This document shows positions 6,521-14,184 of a stretch of 33,716 nt of DNA, in pieces (the stretch's first letter is position 1; each line of letters begins with the position of its first letter). The stretch lies in contig JAIXYM010000159.1 of NCBI GenBank assembly GCA_027490255.1, forward strand, positions 1 to 33,716. Reading direction: 5' to 3'. A program made the translations under genes and the position numbers. The DNA comes from Oxalobacteraceae bacterium. Its GTDB lineage: Bacteria > Pseudomonadota > Gammaproteobacteria > Burkholderiales > Burkholderiaceae_D. Below the pieces are notes generated by a model, which worked only from the letters and a program-made list of their open reading frames with translations, made no database searches and was not told the DNA's origin.

Positions 6521-7780
6521 ATGATAAATAAATTGAAACCTTCGACAGACCCTGATGTCATCGTGCTGGGTGCAGGTATCGTCGGCATCACACTGGCGCT
6601 GCAATTGCAGCTGCGTGGACGTCGGGTCTTGTTGATTGACCGACAGCCTCCCGGTACCGCCACCAGTTTCGGCAATGCCGGTCTGATCGAGCGCTCCTCC
6701 GTATTTCCGTATGCATTCCCGCGCGACTGGCGCACCCTAATGGACTACGCGCTGCAGCGCAAAGCCGCTGCGCATTATCACGCACGAGCCCTGCCCTCAC
6801 TGCTTCCGTGGCTGGTGCGCTACTGGCTGCATTCCTCCCCTCAACGCTACCCGTCCGCCATCGCCGGCGCACTGCCACTAGTCGAGCACAGCTGGAGTGA
6901 ACATACACCCCTCATCGAAGCAGCAGGGGCACGTGCGCTCGTCAATGAGCATGGCTGGATCAAGTTGTACCGAACTGCCGACAGCGAAACAGCAAGTCGA
7001 TTGATGGCGACTCAAAGTCTGGCCTATGGACTACAGGTGCGGGAATTGTCCCTAAGCGAACTGCTTGCGCTGGAGCCCGGGATTGGTGATGGCGTGCGAG
7101 GTGGCGTGCATTATCCCGATTCACGACAAATCAGCGATCCGCACGCGCTCTCGCTTGCGTATCTCGCGCTGTTTCAGGAGCGCGACGGCGAATTTCGCAT
7201 GGGTGATGCACGCAGTCTGCGCCGCGCAGCTGACGCATGGCAGATAGACACCCATCAGGGTCCTGCACAGTCACGCGATGTTGTCGTGACCCTTGGGCCT
7301 TGGGGTGAAGATTTTGCACGCCAGCTGGGCTATAAGCTGCCACTAGGCAGAAAACGCGGATATCACAGGCACTATGCCCGCCAAAACACATCACTGCGAC
7401 ACACCTTGGTTGATGTGGACCACGGCTACGCGCTGGCCCCTATGGCACGCGGCATACGCCTGACCACCGGTGCCGAATTTGCAAAACGTGATGCACCACC
7501 GACACCCGTACAACTGCAGACACTGGAACCGATCGCACGCCGTTTATATCCGCTGGGTGAAACGCTTGATGAAAAACCTTGGCTAGGCTCTCGCCCCTGC
7601 ACACCCGACATGCTGCCCCTGCTCGGTCCCGCACCACAACATGCGGGCGTGTGGTTCAGCTTCGGGCATGCACACCATGGGCTGACCCAAGCGGCGTCAA
7701 GCGGCCGATTGATGGCGGAGATGATTTGCGGGTTACCGACGTATACGGATCCGACGCCCTACCGAATAGACAGGTTTTAA
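6521..7780 (+). CDS. FAD-dependent oxidoreductase, D-amino-acid dehydrogenase (DadA)-like
   Basis: 419 residues of the DAO family. The N-terminal FAD-binding motif is VIVLGAGIVGITLALQL (GAGIVG at 17-22) with the acidic end of beta-2 at LLIDRQ. The C-terminus has the family ending around RPCTPDMLPLLGP and GVWFSFGHAHHGLTQAASSG, which contacts the flavin. Length is close to DadA (about 430). It likely oxidises the C-N bond of a D-amino or secondary amino acid at the inner face of the membrane, passing electrons to quinone (family knowledge); the substrate is unknown. The VOC gene starts 17 bp downstream, implying an operon. It is divergent from pqqA. The SD is poor. Confidence 0.8.
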   Translation: MINKLKPSTDPDVIVLGAGIVGITLALQLQLRGRRVLLIDRQPPGTATSFGNAGLIERSSVFPYAFPRDWRTLMDYALQRKAAAHYHARALPSLLPWLVRYWLHSSPQRYPSAIAGALPLVEHSWSEHTPLIEAAGARALVNEHGWIKLYRTADSETASRLMATQSLAYGLQVRELSLSELLALEPGIGDGVRGGVHYPDSRQISDPHALSLAYLALFQERDGEFRMGDARSLRRAADAWQIDTHQGPAQSRDVVVTLGPWGEDFARQLGYKLPLGRKRGYHRHYARQNTSLRHTLVDVDHGYALAPMARGIRLTTGAEFAKRDAPPTPVQLQTLEPIARRLYPLGETLDEKPWLGSRPCTPDMLPLLGPAPQHAGVWFSFGHAHHGLTQAASSGRLMAEMICGLPTYTDPTPYRIDRF

Positions 7781-7797
7781 CTAAGGAAGGAAACGAC

Positions 7798-8181
7798 ATG
7801 GCAGTCACCGGAATGAATCATTTCACGATCATCACAGATGCTCTTGAAGAGACGGTTCAGTTTTATCAGGAATTATTGGGACTGAAAACGGGCTATCGCC
7901 CACCCATGTCGTTTCCAGGCGCCTGGATGTATTGCGATGATGAGCCCGTGCTGCACATCATTAACAAAGGTGTACTGCCCGCAGAAAAAACCGGCATATT
8001 GGACCATATGGCTTTTTCTGCAACGGACTTGAACGGCACACTGGCTACGCTGAAATCACGCGGCCTAGTTTACGATTTACGACGCCAGCAAGAGACGGGC
8101 GTGTGGCAATTATTCTTTCACGATCCCAACGGCGCGCGCGTGGAGCTTGATTTTGAAGCGGGTGAGAAATTTGAGGGCTAG
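7798..8181 (+). CDS. VOC-superfamily (glyoxalase/dioxygenase-like) protein
   Basis: 127 residues with two beta-alpha-beta-beta-beta modules. The first opens MNHFTIITDALEETVQFYQ and the second DHMAFSATDLNGTLATLKSRG. Possible metal ligands are H8, H53, H70 and E116 (in NGARVELDFE), consistent with a vicinal-oxygen-chelate site. The start at 7798 is set by AAGGAAGG about 7 bases upstream; an upstream in-frame extension overlapping the previous gene is not credible. It is probably co-transcribed with the FAD oxidoreductase. The reaction (lyase, isomerase or ring cleavage) cannot be assigned. Confidence 0.8.
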   Translation: MAVTGMNHFTIITDALEETVQFYQELLGLKTGYRPPMSFPGAWMYCDDEPVLHIINKGVLPAEKTGILDHMAFSATDLNGTLATLKSRGLVYDLRRQQETGVWQLFFHDPNGARVELDFEAGEKFEG

Positions 8182-8200
8182 ACGCTCCAGCGTTTTTCTT
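8182..8200 (+). terminator. weak terminator-like hairpin after the VOC gene
   Basis: ACGC-TCCA-GCGT directly after the VOC stop is followed by TTTTCTT. The stem is short, so efficiency is doubtful, but its place between convergent genes fits. Confidence 0.35.
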
Positions 8201-8244
8201 AATTCAATTCAGTCTGATTCAGGATTTTCTTCAACTAGTTTCCA

Positions 8245-8598
8245 TCAGGGGTTTGAGTCGTTTTCAATCGCCACGACTACCCACTTCCCCTGCACCTGCC
8301 CAAGCGAAAAGCGAATCTTGGCGCCCGCCTTGAATTTATCGATTGAAATAGTATCGGCAACCCGAAACGCCATCGTCATGGCAGCCATTTCCAAATCAGG
8401 AATGGCCTCGTGCTTGATGGTGAGCTTGCGGTTCTCGGTATCGATGCGGCGCACTTCGCCTTTGATCATGCCGCTGGCCTGCGATGCATGCGACGTATGT
8501 CCCTCGTGCCCATGATGATTAGCCCAGACGATGGGAGTAGTGCAGGTCGCTGACAGAGCGATGGCAAGAGAAAGAACTTGTTTAACGAAATGATGCAT
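8245..8598 (-). CDS. CusF-like periplasmic copper-binding protein
   Basis: 117 residues with a signal peptide (cleavage near VWA, residues 24-26), a His-rich mature start (HHGHEGHTSH), and a CusF beta-barrel domain (about 43-115). The CusF Cu(I) site maps by spacing to H63, M71, M74 and M76 in HEAIPDLEMAAMTMAF. E. coli CusF has Trp44 where M71 falls, so the cation-pi tryptophan is replaced by Met. It is the last gene of the copper operon, 34 bp after the multicopper oxidase. It probably carries Cu(I) in the periplasm to the oxidase or efflux channel (inference). Confidence 0.85.
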   Translation of the reverse strand: MHHFVKQVLSLAIALSATCTTPIVWANHHGHEGHTSHASQASGMIKGEVRRIDTENRKLTIKHEAIPDLEMAAMTMAFRVADTISIDKFKAGAKIRFSLGQVQGKWVVVAIENDSNP

Positions 8599-8632
8599 TT
8601 GAATGCTCCTTGGAATCTGCGTTATAAAAAAT

Positions 8633-10045
8633 TCAATGGCCTTCGTGACCTGAAGGCTTTCGGCTGCGGGGCTTTGTCTCGACTGGCTCCGCGTTTGCCG
8701 GCTTTACCTTCCCAGGCATGGACTGACCACCTGCTTCGTTTTGACTGGAGGGCTCAGGCAATTCGCCATTCCATTCGTACGCAATCGTTCCGGATGGATG
8801 CTTGTACCAGCCGGGGTCGCTGTAATCACCCGGCTTTTGATCCGCGCGTACTTGCAGCACCGTGAACATGCCGCCCATTTCCACACTGCCGAACGGCCCG
8901 TCACCAGTCATCATGGGCAAGGTGTTCTCGGGAAGTGGCATCTCCATGTCGGCCATATCACCCATGCCACGCTCGCCCATCACCATGTAGTCAGGGACGA
9001 GCTTGTTTATTTTTTCTGCAATACCCCGATGATCAACGCCAATCATGGTGGGTACCTGATGGCCCATCGCGTTCATTGTGTGATGCGATTTGTGACAATG
9101 AAATGCCCAGTCGCCCGGCTCGGTCGCATCGAATTCAATCGCGCGCATCTGACCCACACCGATATCAACAGTCACTTCCGGCCAGCGCGAGGCCGGTGGT
9201 GTCCAGCCACCATCCGTACCCGTCACCGTGAACTCATGTCCGTGCAAATGAACCGGATGATTGGTCATCGTCAAATTGCCAACTCGTATGCGCACCCTGT
9301 CATTCAGACGTACACGCATCGCATCAATGCCGGGGAAAACGCGGCTATTAAAGCCCCAGAGATTAAAGTCCAACATGGTATTGACCTTGGGGGTTGCGCT
9401 ACCGGGCGTGATGTCGAAGCTATTCAGCAAGAAAACATAATCACGATCGACACGCATGACATCGGGGTCTTTCGGATGCGTCACCCAAAAGCCCATCATG
9501 CCCATCGCCATTTGCACCATTTCATCCGAATGCGGGTGATACATGAAAGTCCCGGCGCGTCTTGCTTCGAATTCGTAGACAAAGGTTTTACCCACCGGTA
9601 TGCGTGGCTGGGTCAGGCCAACCACACCATCCATACCATTGGGCAGTCGTTGTCCATGCCAGTGCACACTGGTTGCCTCGGGCAGACGATTGGTCACGAA
9701 GATACGTACACGGTCACCTTCCACCACTTCAATCGTCGGCCCCGGTGACTGACCGTTATAACCCCACAGATTAGCCTTCATGCCGGGCGCGAATTCACGC
9801 ACCACCGGCTCAGCCACCAAGTGAAATTCCTTGACACCCTGATTCATACGCCAAGGCAGCGACCAACCATTGAGCGTGACCACCGGATAAAACGGTCGAC
9901 CATCCTTGGGCAATGGCGGCGGTGTGGTCTTGGCGTCTTTCATCACCGCGGCCTCGGGCAATGCGGCAGCACCTGCCCTGCTGATCAGTCCGGCACCCAG
10001 CGCCAGCACACCTGCATCACGAAAAAAATCTCTGCGTGTGGTCAT
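8633..10045 (-). CDS. Tat-exported multicopper oxidase (copper-resistance type)
   Basis: 470 residues. Twin arginines at 4-5 (TRRDFFRDAG) mark a Tat signal, so it folds with copper before export to the periplasm. All four copper-ligand motifs are present: HWHG (128-131), HPH (170-172), HPVHLHGH (263-270) and HCHKSHHTMNAM (316-327), giving the T1 Cys317 and axial Met327 plus the trinuclear cluster. A Met-rich stretch (GERGMGDMADMEMPLPENTLPMM) lies near residues 355-378, as in CopA/CueO proteins, where such segments bind Cu(I). The C-terminus ends His-rich. Likely role is oxidation of Cu(I) to less toxic Cu(II). It lies 12 bp downstream of the TolC-like gene. Confidence 0.92.
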   Translation of the reverse strand: MTTRRDFFRDAGVLALGAGLISRAGAAALPEAAVMKDAKTTPPPLPKDGRPFYPVVTLNGWSLPWRMNQGVKEFHLVAEPVVREFAPGMKANLWGYNGQSPGPTIEVVEGDRVRIFVTNRLPEATSVHWHGQRLPNGMDGVVGLTQPRIPVGKTFVYEFEARRAGTFMYHPHSDEMVQMAMGMMGFWVTHPKDPDVMRVDRDYVFLLNSFDITPGSATPKVNTMLDFNLWGFNSRVFPGIDAMRVRLNDRVRIRVGNLTMTNHPVHLHGHEFTVTGTDGGWTPPASRWPEVTVDIGVGQMRAIEFDATEPGDWAFHCHKSHHTMNAMGHQVPTMIGVDHRGIAEKINKLVPDYMVMGERGMGDMADMEMPLPENTLPMMTGDGPFGSVEMGGMFTVLQVRADQKPGDYSDPGWYKHPSGTIAYEWNGELPEPSSQNEAGGQSMPGKVKPANAEPVETKPRSRKPSGHEGH

Positions 10046-10057
10046 GATGGTCTCCTG

Positions 10058-11464
10058 TTAGTGCGCTGCAGTTGAGGGCGCGGCCGGTGTCTGTAGGCTG
10101 CTTGCAGCCGGCATCAATGGTGTAACCAAACTACCGCCATGCATGGCGAAATTCAGCTCGGTATCAGCAATCCAAAAGTCACGCTGCGCTTCGATCGCAG
10201 CGTTGATACTCCCGATCTGCGCACGCGCATCGGTCAGCAGTTCAAATACACTCACCAGCATGCCGTTGTAGCGCAGTAATACTTCTTCGGACACGCGCTT
10301 TCTGAGCGGGACAATCTCGTCTCGGTAGCGGCGCGATACCTCGAAGTTTGTACGATAGGCTGCGTAATATTCTCGAACTTCCGAACGCGCCTGAACGGCA
10401 ACATCCGCCGTTCGCATCATTGCGCGCGTGTAAATGGCCTCGGCGCGGCGTGTGCGTGCCGTACCCCAGTCGAACAAGGGCAGGCTTAGCTCAATCTCAT
10501 AGCCATCAGCACGTGATTCGCCGGTGGCGCTTTTGTTCTGGTAGCCCGCCTCGAGCACGTTCACGAAACGTGTCGCGCGGGTCAGTCCCAATGTGCGGGC
10601 AGTGTGCTCGGTTTCCATTTTGGCTGCCTGTACATCAAGTCGCCGAGCGAGCGCCGTCTTTTCGATATCAGCAGGTCTATCTGGCTTGTCCGGTAACGCC
10701 GGCAAACGATCGGGCAAGCTGATCTTCACTTGCTCTCCCGCTAATCCCATCAGGCGTATTAATCTCTCGCGGCTGGCGTTGGCACTCTGCTCAGCGCGAG
10801 CCAGTTGTGCCGTAACCTCGACATGAAACACCTGCTCGCGAGCCTGATCCAGTTTGCTCCAGTTGCCGACGCCGGCCATGCGTTGCGCGAGCTCGGCGCT
10901 GGCTTCAGTGGCCTGCGCTGCCTGACGCATATAGCTCAGGGTTTGATTCGCAGCGACTGCCTGAAAATAGGCACGGCGCGTGTCGGTAGCCAGACGAACC
11001 ACCTGCAACGCAGTCTGCAATTGCGCCTGACTAAAACGACGCTCTTCGATGGCGCGACGCAAAGGCATGGTCAATAGACCGGCCAGATCGAACAACACCG
11101 CACGGTCAGTTTCAGTGGCATCGCTGCCTGACACCCGACCAAAAGACAGCCGTGGATTACGCAAGCGTCCGGCTTGCACCAGATCAGCTTCAGCAACACC
11201 CAAGTCAGCCAGTGCCACCTGCAGTCGTTTGTTATTGAGCAGCGCGATCTGCACGACGCCATCCGGCGTCAGATCGCTGGCGAGCAGTTGAGCGACTTGG
11301 ACCCGCGCTGCCTCCGATTCGCGTTGAACACCAAAACCAGCGCGATCACGGGTGAGTGAAGACACACCATCCAGACCACCATCGGGCGAAAAACCAGCGC
11401 AAGCTGCCAGCATGCCAGCAAACGCCAGCATGACGCAGGCACGCGCCATAGATTGGGATTTCAT
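10058..11464 (-). CDS. TolC/CusC-type outer-membrane efflux lipoprotein
   Basis: 468 residues from ATG 11464, chosen because GAGG lies 6 bases upstream and the protein then starts with a lipoprotein signal, the lipobox LAAC placing the modified Cys at residue 22. Two OEP repeats follow, with long helical stretches rich in Ala, Arg and Gln (for example VAEADLVQAGRLRNPRLSFG and the second repeat around RRAEAIYTRAMMRTADVAVQ). Such proteins form trimeric tunnels for tripartite efflux. No inner-membrane pump or adaptor (CusA/CusB-like) is encoded here, so it must borrow one or act differently. Gene order points to copper. Confidence 0.87.
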   Translation of the reverse strand: MKSQSMARACVMLAFAGMLAACAGFSPDGGLDGVSSLTRDRAGFGVQRESEAARVQVAQLLASDLTPDGVVQIALLNNKRLQVALADLGVAEADLVQAGRLRNPRLSFGRVSGSDATETDRAVLFDLAGLLTMPLRRAIEERRFSQAQLQTALQVVRLATDTRRAYFQAVAANQTLSYMRQAAQATEASAELAQRMAGVGNWSKLDQAREQVFHVEVTAQLARAEQSANASRERLIRLMGLAGEQVKISLPDRLPALPDKPDRPADIEKTALARRLDVQAAKMETEHTARTLGLTRATRFVNVLEAGYQNKSATGESRADGYEIELSLPLFDWGTARTRRAEAIYTRAMMRTADVAVQARSEVREYYAAYRTNFEVSRRYRDEIVPLRKRVSEEVLLRYNGMLVSVFELLTDARAQIGSINAAIEAQRDFWIADTELNFAMHGGSLVTPLMPAASSLQTPAAPSTAAH

Positions 11465-11541
11465 GAAAAACCTCGACACAAAGTGAATGCTTGCCAGCGG
11501 CAAGCGAGCATGTCAGGGCTGACACGCAATCAGGCTGCGTG

Positions 11542-11976
11542 TCAGGTCAGAGCACGGGGGAAAGCTCGGGGAGGTCGTTCAGGCTTTTCAGGGATGTGGA
11601 CGGCTACGTCAATGGACACGGGCTTTAGAGCACTGAGTACAAAAGAAATTGAACTTGCCTTAACAGCTGAAGGCGGTGGTGCCGTGGCGCCTGTCAGGCA
11701 GCACTTAGCGCAATCGGTACAGGAAGCCTGTGAGTGCGGAGTCGATTTTGCTGGGGCTTTTTCAGATTTATCCACCGATCCATGCCCGGCGTGATTCGCC
11801 TGGTAGTGGTCTTGGTGATGTTGCTGAAGGGCTCCAGCCGCAGTATCAGTGGCAGTCTGTACCGCTCGCGCGTGATGCGAGACCATACCTACCGATCGCG
11901 CAAACGCTAGCGCGCCTTGCACGGGCAAGAGGCAACAGAGCAGAAGAATAATCAGACGGCGGTGACTAGGGTACAT
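11542..11976 (-). CDS. CzcI/CopL-like Cys/His-rich periplasmic metal-resistance protein
   Basis: 144 residues from ATG 11976 (MYPSHRRLIILLLCC), which opens directly into a signal peptide ending near ALAFA. An in-frame ATG at 12027 would add 17 unlikely residues. The mature part has His clusters (HHQDHYQANHAGH) and a Cys motif CTDCAKCC (C86, C89, C92, C93), suiting metal binding. The ending IPEKPERPPRAFP resembles the C-terminal PERP-type tail of CzcI/CopL-like small proteins that head heavy-metal operons. It is the first gene of the copper operon, 77 bp before the TolC-like gene. Regulatory or metal-sensing function is inferred by analogy. Confidence 0.65.
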   Translation of the reverse strand: MYPSHRRLIILLLCCLLPVQGALAFARSVGMVSHHARAVQTATDTAAGALQQHHQDHYQANHAGHGSVDKSEKAPAKSTPHSQASCTDCAKCCLTGATAPPPSAVKASSISFVLSALKPVSIDVAVHIPEKPERPPRAFPRALT

Positions 11977-12041
11977 ACACGTGACGGTAACACAGATGGA
12001 CTCCAGCCCCAGAGAACCATCATCCATTCAAACTCAGGCGA

Positions 12042-12371
12042 TTATTCCACCCGAAATTCGAATTTCTGTTTTTTGCAATCGAGGGTATTGATGTAATGAA
12101 AAGAAAAGCGTGCGCCGTTTTCAGCGCCCACGCGCAGCCGCATTTTGTTGCGGCCAACGACATCACCCTCTTCATCTTTGACAGCCACCGAGAAGCTGCC
12201 ACGGAAAGGCTGATCACTTTTGTTGACCAGCACACCACCGATATTGTAGTCAACACAGTAAATACGTTTGACCACAATATCGGGGTTGTTGGTCTTCAGG
12301 GTTTCGGCATGCACCAGCCCAGAGAACAACAGGCTGACAATGACAGCGATGATGGGGTTCCGGTGTTTCAT
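12042..12371 (-). CDS. small exported protein of unknown function
   Basis: 109 residues from ATG 12371, with AGGAG 8 bases upstream (an in-frame start at 12428 adds an atypical stretch). The signal peptide MKHRNPIIAVIVSLLFSG ends near VHA. The mature domain is beta-rich, with the phrases VKRIYCVDYNIGGVLVNKSD and SFSVAVKDEEGDVVGRNKM, and looks like a small Ig-like or FxLYD-type fold (by eye only). Two cysteines could form a disulfide. It lies 65 bp upstream of the copper operon and 56 bp after the mandelate racemase gene on the same strand, so it could belong to either transcript. Confidence 0.65.
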   Translation of the reverse strand: MKHRNPIIAVIVSLLFSGLVHAETLKTNNPDIVVKRIYCVDYNIGGVLVNKSDQPFRGSFSVAVKDEEGDVVGRNKMRLRVGAENGARFSFHYINTLDCKKQKFEFRVE

Positions 12372-12427
12372 CGGACGAATCTCCTGTGGTACAGATTGTC
12401 GATCACCAGGAAAATCCCGGATGACCA

Positions 12428-13507
12428 CTAATTCAACGCATAACGCTTTACAGCGTCTTCATTCCATTCCATGCCGAGCCCCGGACCTTGTGCAGTCACC
12501 TGACCATCGACGATCTTGTAGGGCCGCGCCAGCGCTGCCGAACCGAAGTCCATGAACTCCAGCCAGTGACAGTTTGGCGTCACTGCCAGTACATGCGCAC
12601 TGGCCTCAATGAATAAATGACTCGATACCGGCATCGATGCTGCGCGCGCCATACCCATCACTGACAGCCAGCCGGTGATACCACCGATCTTCATCAAGTC
12701 CGGCATCATCATGTCGCAGGCACCAGCACTGATGGCACGCTCGGCGTCACGCGGGAACCACCAGTTTTCACCGGTCTGTATATTCGCATCAACCGATGCT
12801 CTGACCAGCGCATGTCCCTGCAGATCTTCTGCGGCCACTGGCTCTTCTACCCAGTGCAAATCAAAAGCCTCGAGCAAGCGAATACGTCGAATGGCTTCGG
12901 TCGGTTGCAGACTCTGATTAAAGTCCACCATCAGCGCCGTCTTCGGTCCGATCATCTGCCGTATTTCACTAGTCACATGAATGTCGCGTTGTACATCCGG
13001 ATCACCCAGCTTGATCTTAATGGCACGAAAACCCTGCGCCATGGAATGCTCAATCGCTTTGGCGTCATGCACAGGGTCCACCATGCCGTAGCTATCGTAG
13101 GCCCACACCGGCTTTGCCTCACCACCCAACAAAGCAACGACAGGCTTATTGACCGATTTACCGAGCGCATCCCAGTACGCCATATCCAACGTCGAGGCCA
13201 CCATGCCCAACAAACCCTGCATGCCAAGCAATCGATAGCGCTGCTCGAGCTGCTGCATGCGCGCGACTGGCGCCACGGTTTTACCTATCAGATCCGGCTT
13301 GATCTCATCAATCAGCGACAACAGCGGCCGCAGTGTGACAGGGGTGTAGCCAAACAAATAAGCGCTACCGGTTATGCCTTGCTCAGTCAGCACATCAATC
13401 AAAATCAGCGGTGATACATCCACCGAGCCAGAAGCCGTTCTGATAGGTCGAGCGAGTGGCGCGACAATGGCGCGGGCGCGGATATCGCGAATAAGAAGGC
13501 TGTCCAT
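12428..13507 (-). CDS. mandelate racemase (enolase superfamily)
   Basis: 359 residues from ATG 13507 (SD AGGAG upstream). Catalytic residues fall at the numbers known for Pseudomonas putida mandelate racemase: K164 and K166 in RAIKIKLG, metal ligands D195, E221 and E247, the D270-H297 dyad (MPDLMKIGG, SSHLF) and E317 (HWLEF). The N-terminal capping domain has the matching SAYLFGYTPV loop. The enzyme should interconvert enantiomers of mandelate or a close 2-hydroxy acid via an enediolate using Mg2+. No mandelate dehydrogenase or benzoylformate decarboxylase is adjacent, so the physiological substrate may differ. The KIK rather than KTK variant is within family range. Confidence 0.82.
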   Translation of the reverse strand: MDSLLIRDIRARAIVAPLARPIRTASGSVDVSPLILIDVLTEQGITGSAYLFGYTPVTLRPLLSLIDEIKPDLIGKTVAPVARMQQLEQRYRLLGMQGLLGMVASTLDMAYWDALGKSVNKPVVALLGGEAKPVWAYDSYGMVDPVHDAKAIEHSMAQGFRAIKIKLGDPDVQRDIHVTSEIRQMIGPKTALMVDFNQSLQPTEAIRRIRLLEAFDLHWVEEPVAAEDLQGHALVRASVDANIQTGENWWFPRDAERAISAGACDMMMPDLMKIGGITGWLSVMGMARAASMPVSSHLFIEASAHVLAVTPNCHWLEFMDFGSAALARPYKIVDGQVTAQGPGLGMEWNEDAVKRYALN

Positions 13508-13753
13508 GCAACTCCTGTTCAATAAATGAATCGACCGATCAAAGCTGAATTTTAGTCGGCCATAGCGAGATCACGAACAAGGAAGAATAAATTTCACCAA
13601 TCAAACTAAACCATGCATGAAAGGCAAGCATTGATTCTGACGATTTCCTGCAGCTCACCGGTTACCGAAGTACGCTCTTGTCAAAGAATGCAGGTCTGAC
13701 AACGCAGGCCTGCATGCTAAGCTCGCCACAACTCAATCTTAAGGAGACATCCC

Positions 13754-14149
13754 ATGGCCACCGTTCCCCTGCTCTCGCACGCCGAAGCCAGCACCAAAGC
13801 GCGCGAAGTCTTTGATGACATCAAGCGTGTGCGTGGTGTCGATGATGTGAATAATTTCTGGAAAGCGCTGGCGAATTCGCCCGAATTACTGCAAAGCGTA
13901 TGGTCTCAAGCGCAGCAGGTGATGAAGCCCGGTGCACTCGATGCAATGACCAAGGAGCTAATTTATATCGCTGTGTCAGCTGCCAACAGCTGTGAATACT
14001 GCGTGCACTCGCATACAGCAGCCGCACGAGCTAAAGGCATGACGGACGCACAGCATGCGGAACTACTCGCCGTGATCGCCATGGCCAGTCAAACCAACGC
14101 GCTGGCCAGCAGCCTGCAAGTACCCGTCGACGAAGCCTTCAAAAAATGA
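13754..14149 (+). CDS. AhpD-like carboxymuconolactone-decarboxylase-family protein
   Basis: 131 residues. The alkylhydroperoxidase D signature E-X11-C-X2-C-X3-H is intact: ELIYIAVSAANSCEYCVHSH, with the CEYC redox pair and proton-relay His. This favours a thiol peroxidase/disulfide reductase-like role over decarboxylation of carboxymuconolactone, which the pcaC at 18015-18401 provides. An ideal SD (TTAAGGAGAC) precedes the ATG. It is monocistronic and faces the iota-carbonic-anhydrase gene across 35 bp. An inverted repeat TTGTCA-N13-TGACAA (13678-13702) lies in its promoter region. Confidence 0.85.
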   Translation: MATVPLLSHAEASTKAREVFDDIKRVRGVDDVNNFWKALANSPELLQSVWSQAQQVMKPGALDAMTKELIYIAVSAANSCEYCVHSHTAAARAKGMTDAQHAELLAVIAMASQTNALASSLQVPVDEAFKK

Positions 14150-14184
14150 AGGCTTACACAGCATACTGAGGCAGGTTCTAAAAC

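Noticed and set aside
8741..9748. 335-codon plus-strand frame opposite the multicopper oxidase
   Set aside because: The minus strand carries all four copper-ligand motifs; the antisense frame has no domain, no SD and a His/Arg-rich composition typical of a shadow.
13754..14149. Considered as a second pcaC
   Set aside because: The E-X11-C-X2-C-X3-H signature marks AhpD-like thiol proteins, and a true pcaC lies in the pca operon.
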